In this document: positions 27,351 through 36,458 of the stretch, one piece after another
How positions within the stretch are numbered: the stretch's first letter is position 1
How the letters are laid out: each line of letters starts with the position of its first letter
Source of the DNA: an uncultured Woeseiaceae bacterium
Lineage (GTDB): Bacteria > Pseudomonadota > Gammaproteobacteria > Steroidobacterales > Woeseiaceae
Reading direction: 5' to 3'
Length of the DNA: 64,000 nt
Assembly: GCA_947258565.1 (NCBI GenBank)
Contig: CAMYJB010000008.1
Location: forward strand, 62,001 to 126,000
Made by a program: the position numbers and the translations under genes
Notes under the pieces: generated by a model
The model's input: the letters and a program-made list of their open reading frames with translations, nothing else
What the model was told of the DNA's origin: nothing
Databases searched by the model: none

Positions 27351-27956
27351 TCATTCCGTTAGACGGATCTCGGGCAGATATTCGGTCGCGCCGATATCGT
27401 CGAGTATGGCCTCTGCAGCCTCGCGCACTGCGGGCGCCGGATCGCGCACTGCAGGCACCAGCAACTGTACGGCGGTTGCTGTCGAGAGTTCGCTCGCAGC
27501 CAGCACGGCTTCCATACGCACTTCAGGGTCCGGATCCGTCAGCTCGAACCGAACGTGTCGGTGCACCGCGGTGGTCGGCGTCCGCCACCCCGCCGCTGGC
27601 CGTGCGTCGCTCGCTGCAAGGATCCACACGCGGTCAATTCCGGGCTGCCGGAGGTACACAAAGCTGTGCTGCCGCAGCAGCCGATGCAACAGTTCGCCCA
27701 GCGTGAGGGATCGGGCGTCGAAGTCGATGCGCTGATCGAGCGACTGGGCCGAGACCACGTCGAGCAGCCCTTTGGCTGCGAGTGCTTCGAGAATCGCTTT
27801 GCGGGTCGCGTCGGCCGCATTCACGCTGACACGCTCGCCATCCACGGATACGTCCAGTACAGCATCGGAAAATGCGCTCGTCGACAGCAACGCGAAGCAT
27901 AGCGCCACGAGGCCCGACCGGACCCCGCGGCTCAGCCGATGCGAGCGATTAGTCAC
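27351..27956 (-). CDS. Secreted protein with STN-like and HEAT-repeat parts
   Basis: 201 aa with a signal peptide (SGLVALCFALLSTSAFSD). Residues 30-115 resemble an STN/secretin short domain (VSVNAADATRKAILEALAAK, DFDARSLTLGELLHRLLRQH, DRVWILAAS). The C-terminal part has two HEAT-like repeats (DPDPEVRMEAVLAASELS, DPAPAVREAAEAILDDIG). GTG at 27956 overlaps the upstream gene's stop (GTGACTAA), indicating coupling. STN modules also occur in the FecR and TonB receptor proteins nearby, but on the opposite strand. Function unknown; a periplasmic interaction module is likely. Confidence 0.7.
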   Translation of the reverse strand: MTNRSHRLSRGVRSGLVALCFALLSTSAFSDAVLDVSVDGERVSVNAADATRKAILEALAAKGLLDVVSAQSLDQRIDFDARSLTLGELLHRLLRQHSFVYLRQPGIDRVWILAASDARPAAGWRTPTTAVHRHVRFELTDPDPEVRMEAVLAASELSTATAVQLLVPAVRDPAPAVREAAEAILDDIGATEYLPEIRLTE

Positions 27957-28755
27957 CGTTGTCGACCAGGAAACAACTTTCCACAGCCGTTTGATTCCAG
28001 CTTTCCTCGCGCACCAGGACCTCGTACTTGAAGGTGTCGGATTGCGCGATGAACTCGTCAGGAATTGTCATCGACATGGTGTCGGGAGGCAGGACAGCGC
28101 TGAAAATCGTGACGAATTCCTCGCCGCCGGGTCCCTCGAGCTCCGCTTCCACGACCACCTCGTAGTTGTGGATCGTGATGTCGGGCGACCCCTGTGGGTG
28201 GCCCAGCTCGGGGTGTGTCGATTGCACCTCGGGCCACGCAATCACGACGGGGCCGATTATGGTCGGGGCATCGAATCCCGGCTCCTCGTCATCGCACTGC
28301 TCAGCCATAGGCGCCCCATTGAGCGTCGGCGACGGCGGTGCGGGCATGCGATGCGTGATCTCGACTTCGCTCTCACGCTCCTCGCCGCCGAGCGTCACAC
28401 CCTCGACATCATAGGTCCCTTCCGGAAAACGGCGGAAGAACCTGGCGGGCCGTAGCTCATCGAACGGTGGCTCGGCACTCTCGAAGAAGATCTCGGTAAG
28501 GCCCTGTCGACGCAAGCGCCCCCGTACATAGATATTGAGCATCTTGCGATCGCGCGGATCCTCGATCGTAAGACGTTTCCAGGGCTCCCCATCGACGAGT
28601 GCATGAATGCCGAGGTCCTCGTCCGTATTATTGAGCTCGAAAAAGACCTCCGCGACTTCGAATGGTATCTCTTCCTCATCGTCGTATTCGTCGGCCAGCA
28701 CGAGCAGCGGTATGGCCACGATGCCGGCAAAGCCGAGCAACAGTCTCTTGTTCAT
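27949..28755 (-). CDS. Secreted protein of unknown function with a fibronectin-III-like C-terminus
   Basis: 268 aa with a signal peptide (RLLLGFAGIVAIPLLVLA) followed by an acidic start (DEYDDEEEIPFEV). The middle is beta-rich (FFELNNTDEDLGIHALVDGE, LNIYVRGRLRRQGLTEIF). The last 100 residues (VIAWPEVQSTHPEL, ITIHNYEVVVEAEL, DTFKYEVLVREESWNQTA) have the strand spacing of a fibronectin type III-like domain. I do not recognise the family. It overlaps the following STN/HEAT gene by eight bases, so the two are translated as a pair. Confidence 0.7.
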   Translation of the reverse strand: MNKRLLLGFAGIVAIPLLVLADEYDDEEEIPFEVAEVFFELNNTDEDLGIHALVDGEPWKRLTIEDPRDRKMLNIYVRGRLRRQGLTEIFFESAEPPFDELRPARFFRRFPEGTYDVEGVTLGGEERESEVEITHRMPAPPSPTLNGAPMAEQCDDEEPGFDAPTIIGPVVIAWPEVQSTHPELGHPQGSPDITIHNYEVVVEAELEGPGGEEFVTIFSAVLPPDTMSMTIPDEFIAQSDTFKYEVLVREESWNQTAVESCFLVDNGD

Positions 28756-28834
28756 GACGGTGCCTCCTCAGTTTTTCTTGGCGTCTGCATAGCATCAGAC
28801 GGTCCCGAGGAGTAAAAACGGTCGGCGGCGGGAT

Positions 28835-29809
28835 TTACTGGAAGATTGAAATCTGCCGATCGGCGGAAAACTCGCGCCGCGCGATCGCGGCACGTTCGGC
28901 AGGCGTCGCCCTGGCATCGAAGAGCTCATCGATACGCCTGATCCGCTTGCTCAGGCCCATGCCGTTCGCGATCTGGATGTTCAGGCCCGGTCGGGCGTTC
29001 ATCTCGAGCATCAGCGGCCCGCGGTCGGCATCGATGACCATGTCGACGCCGAGGTAGCCGAGACCGGTGACCTCGTAACCGCGCGCAGCCGACTCGAGGA
29101 TGAAATCCCACTGCGGAATCCTGAGGCCCGCGATCAATGCTCCCGTATCGGGATGATCTTCAACGACATCGTTCTTCAGCACGCCGGTCAGGGTCTCACC
29201 GAACGCGATATCGACGCCCGCCCCGACGGCGCCCTGGTGCAGGTTTGCCTTGCCGTCCGAGGCGCGCGTCGGCAGCCGGACCATTGCCATCGCCGGGTAT
29301 CCCCGGTACACGATGACCCGGATGTCAGGCACACCCTGGTAACTGACCTCGGCAAAAATCGGGTCGAAATGCACGCAGTACTCGATCAATGCCTTGTCCT
29401 TGCCACCGCTCAGGCTGTACTGGCCGCTCACGATATTCGAGAGGTGGTGGGCGATCTCGGCCTCGGTGATCAACACCCCGCTCGACAGTCGAAAGCTGTC
29501 GCGTTTACGTTTGCTGCGCCCGGTGATGACGAGGATGCCATCGCCACCACTGCCCTGGGCGGGCTTTACCACGAAACTGTCGTGATCCGCGACAATCTCG
29601 GCAAACCGCCGCACGTCACCCTGGTTGTCGATGATGCCGTATAGATCGGGCACGGCCATGCCGGCCTCGAGCGCCAGCTGCTTGGTGAGGGCCTTGTCGT
29701 CCACGCGCGGATACAGGCGCCGTGGGTTCAGGCGCATGATGAATTCCGCATTGCGCTCGTTGAGGCCGAGAACGCCCGCCTCGCGCAGTTTTCGCGCCGT
29801 TGCAAACAT
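28835..29809 (-). CDS. ATP-grasp protein, alpha-L-glutamate-ligase-like (RimK-related)
   Basis: 324 aa. ATP-grasp features: SFVVKPAQGSGGDGILVITG (ATP-binding loop), DIRVIVYRGYPAMAMVRLPT, GAVGAGVDIAFGETLTG, and the metal-binding end LMLEMNARPGLNIQIANGMG. This is the sugar-transfer-associated/RimK-like group usually found with inactive-transglutaminase 7TM proteins, exactly as here. It would ligate an amino acid or peptide to an unknown target. The ATG shares a base with the upstream gene's stop (TGATG), so the pair is translationally coupled. A retropepsin-like third partner, often present in such loci, is not adjacent. Confidence 0.88.
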   Translation of the reverse strand: MFATARKLREAGVLGLNERNAEFIMRLNPRRLYPRVDDKALTKQLALEAGMAVPDLYGIIDNQGDVRRFAEIVADHDSFVVKPAQGSGGDGILVITGRSKRKRDSFRLSSGVLITEAEIAHHLSNIVSGQYSLSGGKDKALIEYCVHFDPIFAEVSYQGVPDIRVIVYRGYPAMAMVRLPTRASDGKANLHQGAVGAGVDIAFGETLTGVLKNDVVEDHPDTGALIAGLRIPQWDFILESAARGYEVTGLGYLGVDMVIDADRGPLMLEMNARPGLNIQIANGMGLSKRIRRIDELFDARATPAERAAIARREFSADRQISIFQ

Positions 29810-31329
29810 CAGTTATTGCTCAGGGCCTTGAAGCGGCCGAGTTCGAGAAGCCGGTAACCAGTATAACGCCCCGCGAGCAGAACCAGCGCAAGCACGACCA
29901 GCAAGAGTTCCGGAAACGTGAACACCAGGTGCTCCAGCCAGCTGAGACCCATGAAAATATAGGCGATCGTCGCCACGAGAAGACTGCCGCCGCCCGCCCG
30001 CATAGCATCGGCGGCACCGCGCTCCTCCCACACGACCGACATGCGTTCGATAGTCATCGCAATGATGACCATCGGGAACAGCGCAACCGACAGGCCGGTC
30101 TCCATTCCCATCTTGTGGGACACCAGGCTGATCAGCAGCATCAACAGCACGACGACGATCAGCACGGCACTGAGCCGCGGTACGAGCAACAGGCGCAGGC
30201 GCTCCAGCAGGAAGCGTATGCTGAGGCCCAGCGCTATCAGTACCGAGAACAACACGATGCCCCAGACCAGTTTCGTCTCGCGGAAAGCCAGCGCAATCAG
30301 GACGGGCATGAACGTGCCGAATGCGTCGATCCCGACGATATTGCGCATTACGACCATCACGAGGGCCCCGATCGGGATCATCAACAGTACGGCGTACACT
30401 GCCTGAGTCTGGATCGGCAGGCTGTGGAGCGAAAAATCGAACAACGACGCGCCGCCTTTGGCTGACTGCGACTTCGCGATGGCGACGGCATCGAGATGGG
30501 CTTCCTGGATCGCGAAGTCGACTTCGACATTACTGCCTCCCTCGACATTGACGAGCTGCTCGTTCCCGCGCCACCAGATGAAAAAGCGGTCCGGAAGATT
30601 TTGTTCGCCGGTCGTCGGGTTGAAAAAGAGCCAGCGGTCGCCGTCATGAATCTCCAGCCAGGGCTCGAGGTGCGCGCTGCGCTGGCGGCCACTGAGTTCG
30701 AAGCCGCGGACCATGCGTGCCGGTATACGAGCGGCGGCGAGCATCATGGTGGCCGCGTCGACAAAGTCGTTCTCGCTGTCGACGTCCGATAAAAGCAGCT
30801 CTACGTTGGGGTCCGGCGAAGGATCGTTCAGGCGTCGCAGTAGTTCCGTCGTGAACGATGCCGTATCGGCGGAGTGCTCGCGCACGTCGGCAACGATTAC
30901 GTCGACGGCTGTCTTGAACGGTTCGTTGATCGCGGGTGGCGGCGGGAACGGTGGCGTGGTATCCGCCTGCTCGGCGCCGATATCCTTGAAAACAGAAATG
31001 CGATAGTAGATCGTCTGGCGGCCATCCGCGCGCCGGATTGCCCATTGAGCCTCGCGCCCGCCGCTGCCGTAGTTGAGGCTGAAACCATAGCCCCTCGACA
31101 CGGAGTTCTCGTTGAGCGTGCGGAAGCCGGGCGTCAGCGTGGGAATGTGCAGGTTGACCTTGATGGATCCGGGGCCGGAATCGAAGCTGATCGCGGATTC
31201 AATCGTCCAGACGGGCGTTTCCTGGTTTTTGGACAGGGGAAATCCGAGCACCTGCCACTTGTAGATAAACATGGCGAACCCGGCGAGCGTCAGCAGCACG
31301 GCAAGCACGAACACATATCGCTGCGTCAT
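29809..31329 (-). CDS. Inactive transglutaminase fused to seven transmembrane helices
   Basis: 506 aa. An N-terminal anchor (YVFVLAVLLTLAGFAMFIYK) leads to a periplasmic transglutaminase-like domain (DVDSENDFVDAATMMLAAAR, IPARMVRGFE, WLEIHDGDRWLFFNP). The catalytic Cys position reads Asn/Asp, so it should be inactive. Then come about seven membrane helices (AVYAVLLMIPIGALVMVVM, FGTFMPVLIALAF, LVWGIVLFSVLIALGL, SAVLIVVVLLMLLISLV and others). This is the Transglut_i_TM/7TM_transglut architecture. It is paired with the ATP-grasp gene downstream. ATG 31329 has GGAG before it. Role unknown, probably envelope or peptide modification. Confidence 0.9.
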   Translation of the reverse strand: MTQRYVFVLAVLLTLAGFAMFIYKWQVLGFPLSKNQETPVWTIESAISFDSGPGSIKVNLHIPTLTPGFRTLNENSVSRGYGFSLNYGSGGREAQWAIRRADGRQTIYYRISVFKDIGAEQADTTPPFPPPPAINEPFKTAVDVIVADVREHSADTASFTTELLRRLNDPSPDPNVELLLSDVDSENDFVDAATMMLAAARIPARMVRGFELSGRQRSAHLEPWLEIHDGDRWLFFNPTTGEQNLPDRFFIWWRGNEQLVNVEGGSNVEVDFAIQEAHLDAVAIAKSQSAKGGASLFDFSLHSLPIQTQAVYAVLLMIPIGALVMVVMRNIVGIDAFGTFMPVLIALAFRETKLVWGIVLFSVLIALGLSIRFLLERLRLLLVPRLSAVLIVVVLLMLLISLVSHKMGMETGLSVALFPMVIIAMTIERMSVVWEERGAADAMRAGGGSLLVATIAYIFMGLSWLEHLVFTFPELLLVVLALVLLAGRYTGYRLLELGRFKALSNN

Positions 31330-31354
31330 AAGATCTCCAACCTGCCCGGGCCGG

Positions 31355-32563
31355 TTAGTGCCGCCCGGCACCCAGCGCGACTTTGACCGCGCGCTCACGC
31401 AGCGGCCCGCTTACATTAAACAGCCGCATGCCGGCACGGCGCAGCTCACCGATCGTCGGTGAGCCTACCGCAAACAGCTGGTTCAGCCCCGTCATCAAAT
31501 GCAGCATCGTCGCGTTGGCGCCTTTGCGGGCCCGCTCGTAACGCCTGAGCACGGGCCTGTCCCCCGGGTGTTCACCTCTTGTAATTGCTTCTTCTATGAC
31601 CGTGGACAAGGTGCCGGCATCTGCCAGACCGAGATTCGCGCCTTGCCCGGCCAGCGGATGTACAGCATGCGCCGCATCGCCGATCAGGGCAAGGCGCGGC
31701 AAGACATAATTCCCGGCGTGCTGTGCGCACAACGGGAAAGTACCGCGGGGTCCCGCAGCCGCCAGCTCGCCGAGCACCTGGTCCGAAGCCTCGGTAAGCA
31801 TGCTGCCGAGTTCCGCATCGCTCGCGGCCATCGCCTGGCGCGCGGTCTCGTGTGTCGTCGACCACACCACCGAGATGCGGCCGTCCTCGAGCGGCAGCAT
31901 CCCCAGCGGCCCATCCGCCAGGAACCGCTGTCTCGCCGTGGCACCGTGCGATTCCTGCGGGCGAAGGTGTGTCACGAACGCGGTCTGCGCGTACGGCCGC
32001 CTGCTGACGTCGATGCCGGCGGACTCGCGCACGAACGAACGCGCCCCGTCAGCACCGATGACCAGGTCGGCGTCGATTTCGCGGCCGTCCTCGAGCAGCA
32101 CCCGGTAGGTGTCGACGGCATTGTCGATCGCTGCGATTGGCGTATCGAATCGCAGGCTGACGTCCATCCTGTCGAGCACTTTCAGGATCGCATCCCGGAC
32201 CAGGAGGTTCTCGACGATAAAGCCGAGCTGCGGGACGGCGAACTCGTCGGCGTCGAACCGCAGTGTCGACGGCCCCTCGGGATCGTCTTCGCCGTCCCAG
32301 ACGCGCATGTGCTCGTAGGGGCACGCGCGCGTGGACACGACCGTTTCCCAGGCACCGATGCTGTCGAGCATGTCGGCGGAACCGGTCGCGATCGCCGACA
32401 CGCGCAGGGCAATGTCGTCGTCGGAATCGAAACGCGGCCGCGGGGCCGCGTCGACGACGGTGAGCCGCAGCGCGTCTGCATGCCTCGAGTTCGCGAGCAG
32501 CGCGGCGACCGTGAGGCCCGTCATGCCGCCGCCCACGACGACTATGTTGTAACGCCGTTTCAC
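31355..32563 (-). CDS. ubiI: UbiI/UbiF-family FAD-dependent ubiquinone hydroxylase
   Basis: 402 aa. FAD motifs: NIVVVGGGMTGLTVAALLAN, VIGADGARSFVRE (DG motif) and LIGDAAHAVHPLAGQGANLG (GD motif), typical of ubiquinone-pathway monooxygenases. It is the second member of the canonical pair after ubiH. Because a Coq7-type C6 hydroxylase is encoded at 42830, this one is more likely the C5 hydroxylase UbiI than UbiF, but the sequence alone does not settle it. The start is GTG 32563, overlapping the ubiH stop (GTGA). The far-upstream open frame is inside ubiH. Confidence 0.85.
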   Translation of the reverse strand: MKRRYNIVVVGGGMTGLTVAALLANSRHADALRLTVVDAAPRPRFDSDDDIALRVSAIATGSADMLDSIGAWETVVSTRACPYEHMRVWDGEDDPEGPSTLRFDADEFAVPQLGFIVENLLVRDAILKVLDRMDVSLRFDTPIAAIDNAVDTYRVLLEDGREIDADLVIGADGARSFVRESAGIDVSRRPYAQTAFVTHLRPQESHGATARQRFLADGPLGMLPLEDGRISVVWSTTHETARQAMAASDAELGSMLTEASDQVLGELAAAGPRGTFPLCAQHAGNYVLPRLALIGDAAHAVHPLAGQGANLGLADAGTLSTVIEEAITRGEHPGDRPVLRRYERARKGANATMLHLMTGLNQLFAVGSPTIGELRRAGMRLFNVSGPLRERAVKVALGAGRH

Positions 32564-33804
32564 TTGAGCGGCACACCGCGCGACAACCGCGGCAGACGGC
32601 CGGCGAGCCCCATCATGTGCCGTGCAAACAGGGAGCGAACGCCGGGGATGAGGTCGAAACCCAGCATGCCGATGTTGCGTGCAGCGCGTAACGGCGGACT
32701 GGAACTTCCGAACAGCCTGACGATACCGTCGGTAAGTCGTACCAGCTTGCCCTGGTCGTCCCTGCGCCATTGTGCATAGCGCGCAAGCAAGTCGGGATCG
32801 CCGAGGTCTGCGGCCGGATCGCTGCTGCGCGCGTCGGCGATGCAGTCGCAAAGAGCCGCAACGTCGCGCATGCCGAGATTGAAACCCTGCGCCGCTACCG
32901 GGTGCAGCCCGTGCGCGGAATTACCGACGAGAACCGCTCGCTCCGCCGTCAGCCGCAACGCCTTGCTCAATGACAAGGGATAGGCGGCTCGCTTGCCGAC
33001 CCGCGACAAGCGTCCGAGACGATAGCCGAACGCCTCCTGCAATTCCGCGAGGAACGTCTCGTCGTCGAGACCCAGTACGCGATCCGCATCGCTGCTCGAT
33101 ACCGTCCACACGAACGCTGCGCGATCGTCGGCAACCGGCAGCAGCGCAAGCGGTCCCTGGTCCGTGAACCGCTCGTAGGCACAATAGTCCAGCGGCTTTT
33201 CGGGCAGCAAATTGCCGATGACCGCATGCTGGTCATAGTCGGTCTTCGTCGCACAGATCCCCATCATCGGGCGTAACGCCGAATTCGCGCCGTCCGCGGC
33301 AACGAGCAGCTGGCAAACGAGTTCCTGGTGATGCCCGTCGTCCATTTCTATTCGTGCGCACGCGAGATGACCGTCTGCATCGATATCTACCACGCGGGCG
33401 GGGCACAGCACATCCACGTTCTCCGACTTCGCCAGTGCTGACTGCAGAACCCCGCCGAGTACACGGTTGATGACCACGTAGCCGAGCGCTTCCACGCCCT
33501 GCTCCGCCGCATCGATATGCGAGAAGCCGAAACGGCCGCGGTCCGAGACATGAATTCGGCGAATCGGCGTCGCGGCTGAAATTACGTCGTCCCAGAGCCC
33601 CATCGCCTCGAACATGCGCTGGGTGCTGCGCGACAGCGCCGTCGAACGATCGTCGAAACTCGGCTGCGACGCCTCACCGCGAGCCACGGCCTCGACGACG
33701 GCGGTGCGGAGCCCGAGCGGCGACAGCGCGAGCGCCAGGCTCGCACCGATCATGCCGCCGCCGGCAATGAGGATGTCGTACTGCGTGTTCGTCGCGTCAC
33801 TCAT
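32560..33804 (-). CDS. ubiH: 2-octaprenyl-6-methoxyphenol hydroxylase UbiH
   Basis: 414 aa FAD monooxygenase. It has DILIAGGGMIGASLALALS (Rossmann), LVAADGANSALRPMMG and LVGNSAHGLHPVAAQGFNLG. The GN in the last motif, where most relatives have GD, is also seen in E. coli UbiH, which supports the assignment. It adds the C1 hydroxyl in aerobic ubiquinone synthesis. It lies in the ygfB-pepP-ubiH-ubiI order, two bases after pepP, and overlaps the next gene by four bases. Confidence 0.93.
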   Translation of the reverse strand: MSDATNTQYDILIAGGGMIGASLALALSPLGLRTAVVEAVARGEASQPSFDDRSTALSRSTQRMFEAMGLWDDVISAATPIRRIHVSDRGRFGFSHIDAAEQGVEALGYVVINRVLGGVLQSALAKSENVDVLCPARVVDIDADGHLACARIEMDDGHHQELVCQLLVAADGANSALRPMMGICATKTDYDQHAVIGNLLPEKPLDYCAYERFTDQGPLALLPVADDRAAFVWTVSSSDADRVLGLDDETFLAELQEAFGYRLGRLSRVGKRAAYPLSLSKALRLTAERAVLVGNSAHGLHPVAAQGFNLGMRDVAALCDCIADARSSDPAADLGDPDLLARYAQWRRDDQGKLVRLTDGIVRLFGSSSPPLRAARNIGMLGFDLIPGVRSLFARHMMGLAGRLPRLSRGVPLK

Positions 33805-33806
33805 TT

Positions 33807-35108
33807 TCAGGCCTGCATCAATGCTTCGATGGCGTCCGGCTCCTTCGCGAGCCCCTTACTGAGCACGTCGGCGCCGTTACTCGTGACAACAACGTCGTCC
33901 TCGATCCGGACACCGATATTGCGAAATCGCGCCGGGATCTTGCGGCTGTCCGGCAGGTAGATACCGGGTTCGACGGTCATCGCCATGCCAGGTTCCAGCA
34001 GGCGCCACTCGTCGCCGACCTTGTAGTCGCCGACATCGTGAACGTCCATGCCCAGCCAGTGGCCCGTACGATGCATGTAGAACTCGCGATAGGCACCATC
34101 CTTGATGAGCTTCGGCAACGTGCCGTCCAGCAGCCCCAGTTTCTTGAGCCCCCGGGTGATGACTTTGACGGCGGCATCGTGTGGCTCGTTCCAGTGATTG
34201 TCGCGGCGGATCGTGTCGATGGCCGCGAGCTGCGCTTCCAGCACGATCTCGTAGACGGCACGCTGCTCCGGGGTGAACTTGCCGTTGACCGGCATCGTCC
34301 GCGTCACGTCCGACGCGTAGTAATCCAGCTCGCAGCCGGCGTCGATCAGCAGCAGGTCACCGTCCTCGAGCTGGCCCGTGTTGTCGACATAGTGCAGCGT
34401 GCAGGCGTTGCGTCCCGATCCGATGATCGGGCTGTATGAGGACCAGGCGTCGTTGCGGCGGAACTCGTGGATAAATTCCGCCTCGACCTCGTACTCGAAC
34501 AAGCCCGGACGCACGGCCCGCATGGCCCGGGTGTGTGCCTTTACGGCGACCTTCGCAGCTTTCCGCATGGCCGATATCTCGGCACGGCTCTTGTACAGAC
34601 GCATATCGTGCAGGAGGTGATCGAGCGCAACGAATTCGTGCGGCGTGTGCCCACCCTTCGAAACCCGGGACCGCAATGAATTGACCCACCCGGTAATGCG
34701 CTGGTCGAAATCCGCGTACATGCCCATCGTGTAATACACGCGCGTACACGACTCGACGATGCCCGGCAGGATGTCGTCGATATCGTCGATCGGAAATGCA
34801 TCATCGGCACCATAGTGGTCGATAGCACCCTCGGGGCCCATCCGCGACCCGTCCCAGCGTTCCTTTTCCTGGTTGCGCTCCCGGCAAAACAGCAGGAACT
34901 CCCCGGCAGCCCGTCCGGGCACGAGCACGGCGACGGCCTCGGGCTCTGCAAAGCCGGTGAGGTAATAGAAATCGCTGTCCTGACGGTAGCGGTGTTCGAC
35001 GTCCCGGGTGCGGGTGCGAACCGGCGCCGCGGGCAGTATGGCGATACCTTCCGCGCCAACCATGCTCATCAGCTGCTTGCGACGGCGGAGGAATTCCTTG
35101 CTATTCAT
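33807..35108 (-). CDS. pepP: Xaa-Pro aminopeptidase P
   Basis: 433 aa, pita-bread fold. The N-terminal domain (FYYLTGFAEPEAVAVLVPG, FLLFCRERNQEKERWDG) precedes the catalytic part with dimetal ligands in LLIDAGCELDYYASDVTRTM (two Asp), HRTGHWLGMDVHDVG (His), AMTVEPGIYLPD (Glu) and IGVRIEDDVVV (Glu). It removes N-terminal residues before proline in the cytoplasm. It lies between ygfB and ubiH on the same strand; only two bases separate its stop from the ubiH start. Confidence 0.96.
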   Translation of the reverse strand: MNSKEFLRRRKQLMSMVGAEGIAILPAAPVRTRTRDVEHRYRQDSDFYYLTGFAEPEAVAVLVPGRAAGEFLLFCRERNQEKERWDGSRMGPEGAIDHYGADDAFPIDDIDDILPGIVESCTRVYYTMGMYADFDQRITGWVNSLRSRVSKGGHTPHEFVALDHLLHDMRLYKSRAEISAMRKAAKVAVKAHTRAMRAVRPGLFEYEVEAEFIHEFRRNDAWSSYSPIIGSGRNACTLHYVDNTGQLEDGDLLLIDAGCELDYYASDVTRTMPVNGKFTPEQRAVYEIVLEAQLAAIDTIRRDNHWNEPHDAAVKVITRGLKKLGLLDGTLPKLIKDGAYREFYMHRTGHWLGMDVHDVGDYKVGDEWRLLEPGMAMTVEPGIYLPDSRKIPARFRNIGVRIEDDVVVTSNGADVLSKGLAKEPDAIEALMQA

Positions 35109-35162
35109 TAAACAGTTTCAGGTCGGAAAACGGGCGGGGCCATTCTAACGTCGCGCCACTAC

Positions 35163-35756
35163 TTAGTGCAGGGTATTGCTGGCCTCGGCGGACGACGCAG
35201 CCGCCGGATCCCGAAACTCTGCAAGCTCCTCGTAGGTCAGCTGCACCGCGACCCGGACATACTCGACAATCTCTGCATACGCTGCCTCGGTCGTCTCATC
35301 GTCGCCATCCTCGTCAACCGCCGCACGCGTCAGCTGCAGCATGTCCCGAATGATGTCGGCAAGCGGATCGCTGGCCAGGCGTTGCTTCAGCGCCTCGCCG
35401 TGGTCGACCGACACGAGCCCGTGCAGGAATCCCTCACACCAATGAGCTAATGCCCCAGCCCTGAGCGATGCGCTATCGCTGTCGTCCGGCAGCAATGGCG
35501 CAAACTCGGACAACCGCTCCGACAACTGCCGGTGCGTGTCCCGGTACAGGGTATTCAGAAGGCTAGCGCACTCGGTACGCAGGGCATTGGACTCCTCCGT
35601 TCCCTCCAACACCTGTTGCAGCCAGTCGACGCCGGCGTCGGCACCCGCCAGAGCCAGGCGGCTGGACAGCAGTCCGTGCGCCTGGGACGCGTCCCAGGTA
35701 GCGCCGCAGCGGCGAAGCGCGTCGTTCAAAGTGTCGTGGTCAATGTCGGAAATCAT
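35163..35756 (-). CDS. ygfB: YgfB/UPF0149-family protein
   Basis: 197 aa. Typical YgfB features: DHDTLNDALRRCGATWDASQ, AHGLLSSRLAL, HWCEGFLHGLVS and an acidic C-terminus ending in VAVQLTYEELAEFRD. The family is all-helical and of unknown or regulatory function. ATG 35756 gives the conserved N-terminus; the longer open frame upstream crosses the opposite-strand genes and is not coding. First gene of the pepP-ubiH-ubiI operon, divergent from the zapA pair. Confidence 0.92.
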   Translation of the reverse strand: MISDIDHDTLNDALRRCGATWDASQAHGLLSSRLALAGADAGVDWLQQVLEGTEESNALRTECASLLNTLYRDTHRQLSERLSEFAPLLPDDSDSASLRAGALAHWCEGFLHGLVSVDHGEALKQRLASDPLADIIRDMLQLTRAAVDEDGDDETTEAAYAEIVEYVRVAVQLTYEELAEFRDPAAASSAEASNTLH

Positions 35757-35885
35757 AGGTGCCCAACCCGGGCGAGCCATCGCGTAGCGTAATGATCCCA
35801 CGTATGGCGCCACCGGGCCATGCCGCGGCCGATTACGTCGCATTGGCGATTGATTCTGCCCCGTTGCGTGTCTATATTGATCGCC

Positions 35886-36116
35886 ATGGCTAACAAGAAA
35901 AATACGTCGTTCGAGCATGAGCTCAGGCGCCTCGAGAAGCGTGTTGATGCGTTGGTGCGCGTCTGTGACCAGCTCCAGGACGAGAACAAGTCGCTGAAAC
36001 AGCGGCAGGACATACTGACCGCCGAGCGCGCCAATCTGCTGCAAAAGAACGAGCAGGTGCGAGCACGTGTGGAAGCGATGATCGGAAGACTCAAGGCCAT
36101 GGAACAAGGTACCTGA
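35886..36116 (+). CDS. Small coiled-coil protein, TIGR02449/ZapB-like
   Basis: 76 aa, almost one continuous coiled coil (FEHELRRLEKRVDALVRVCD, QLQDENKSLKQRQDILTAER). It matches the small TIGR02449-type proteins found immediately upstream of zapA in gammaproteobacteria, which resemble ZapB. A role at the division ring is inferred from context. Its stop is two bases before the zapA ATG. Confidence 0.85.
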   Translation: MANKKNTSFEHELRRLEKRVDALVRVCDQLQDENKSLKQRQDILTAERANLLQKNEQVRARVEAMIGRLKAMEQGT

Positions 36117-36118
36117 CA

Positions 36119-36433
36119 ATGAGTGAACCCTACGCACAGGTGAGCGTTCGAATCCTGGACAAGGAATACCAGGTTGCCTGCCCCCCCAGCGAGCGCACCG
36201 ATCTGCTCGACTCGGCGGAAATTCTGAATGAGAAGATGCGCGAGATCCGCGACAGCGGCCGCGTGGTAGGACTCGATCGCATCGCCGTTATGGCCGCACT
36301 GAATATGGCCAACGACCTGTTGCATGCAGAGGCACGGGACAGGTTGCTGGAAGGTGACATTAGCGATCGCCTGAAACTGATATCTGATCGTGTCGAGAGC
36401 GTCCTCGGAGGATCCCAGCAACTGGACCTCTGA
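36119..36433 (+). CDS. zapA: Cell division protein ZapA
   Basis: 104 aa. An N-terminal beta part (VSVRILDKEYQVACPPSERT) and a long C-terminal helix (DRIAVMAALNMANDLLHAEA) are the ZapA layout. It cross-links FtsZ filaments as a tetramer. It is co-transcribed with the coiled-coil protein upstream and followed by the 6S RNA gene and the 5-formyl-THF cyclo-ligase, the standard order in this class. Confidence 0.94.
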   Translation: MSEPYAQVSVRILDKEYQVACPPSERTDLLDSAEILNEKMREIRDSGRVVGLDRIAVMAALNMANDLLHAEARDRLLEGDISDRLKLISDRVESVLGGSQQLDL

Positions 36434-36458
36434 CGCGACAGCCACGGATTTTAAAAAT

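Noticed and set aside
31355..32851. Longer version of the UbiI-like protein starting at 32851
   Set aside because: The extra part lies inside ubiH and is a shadow; GTG 32563 with GTGA overlap fits.
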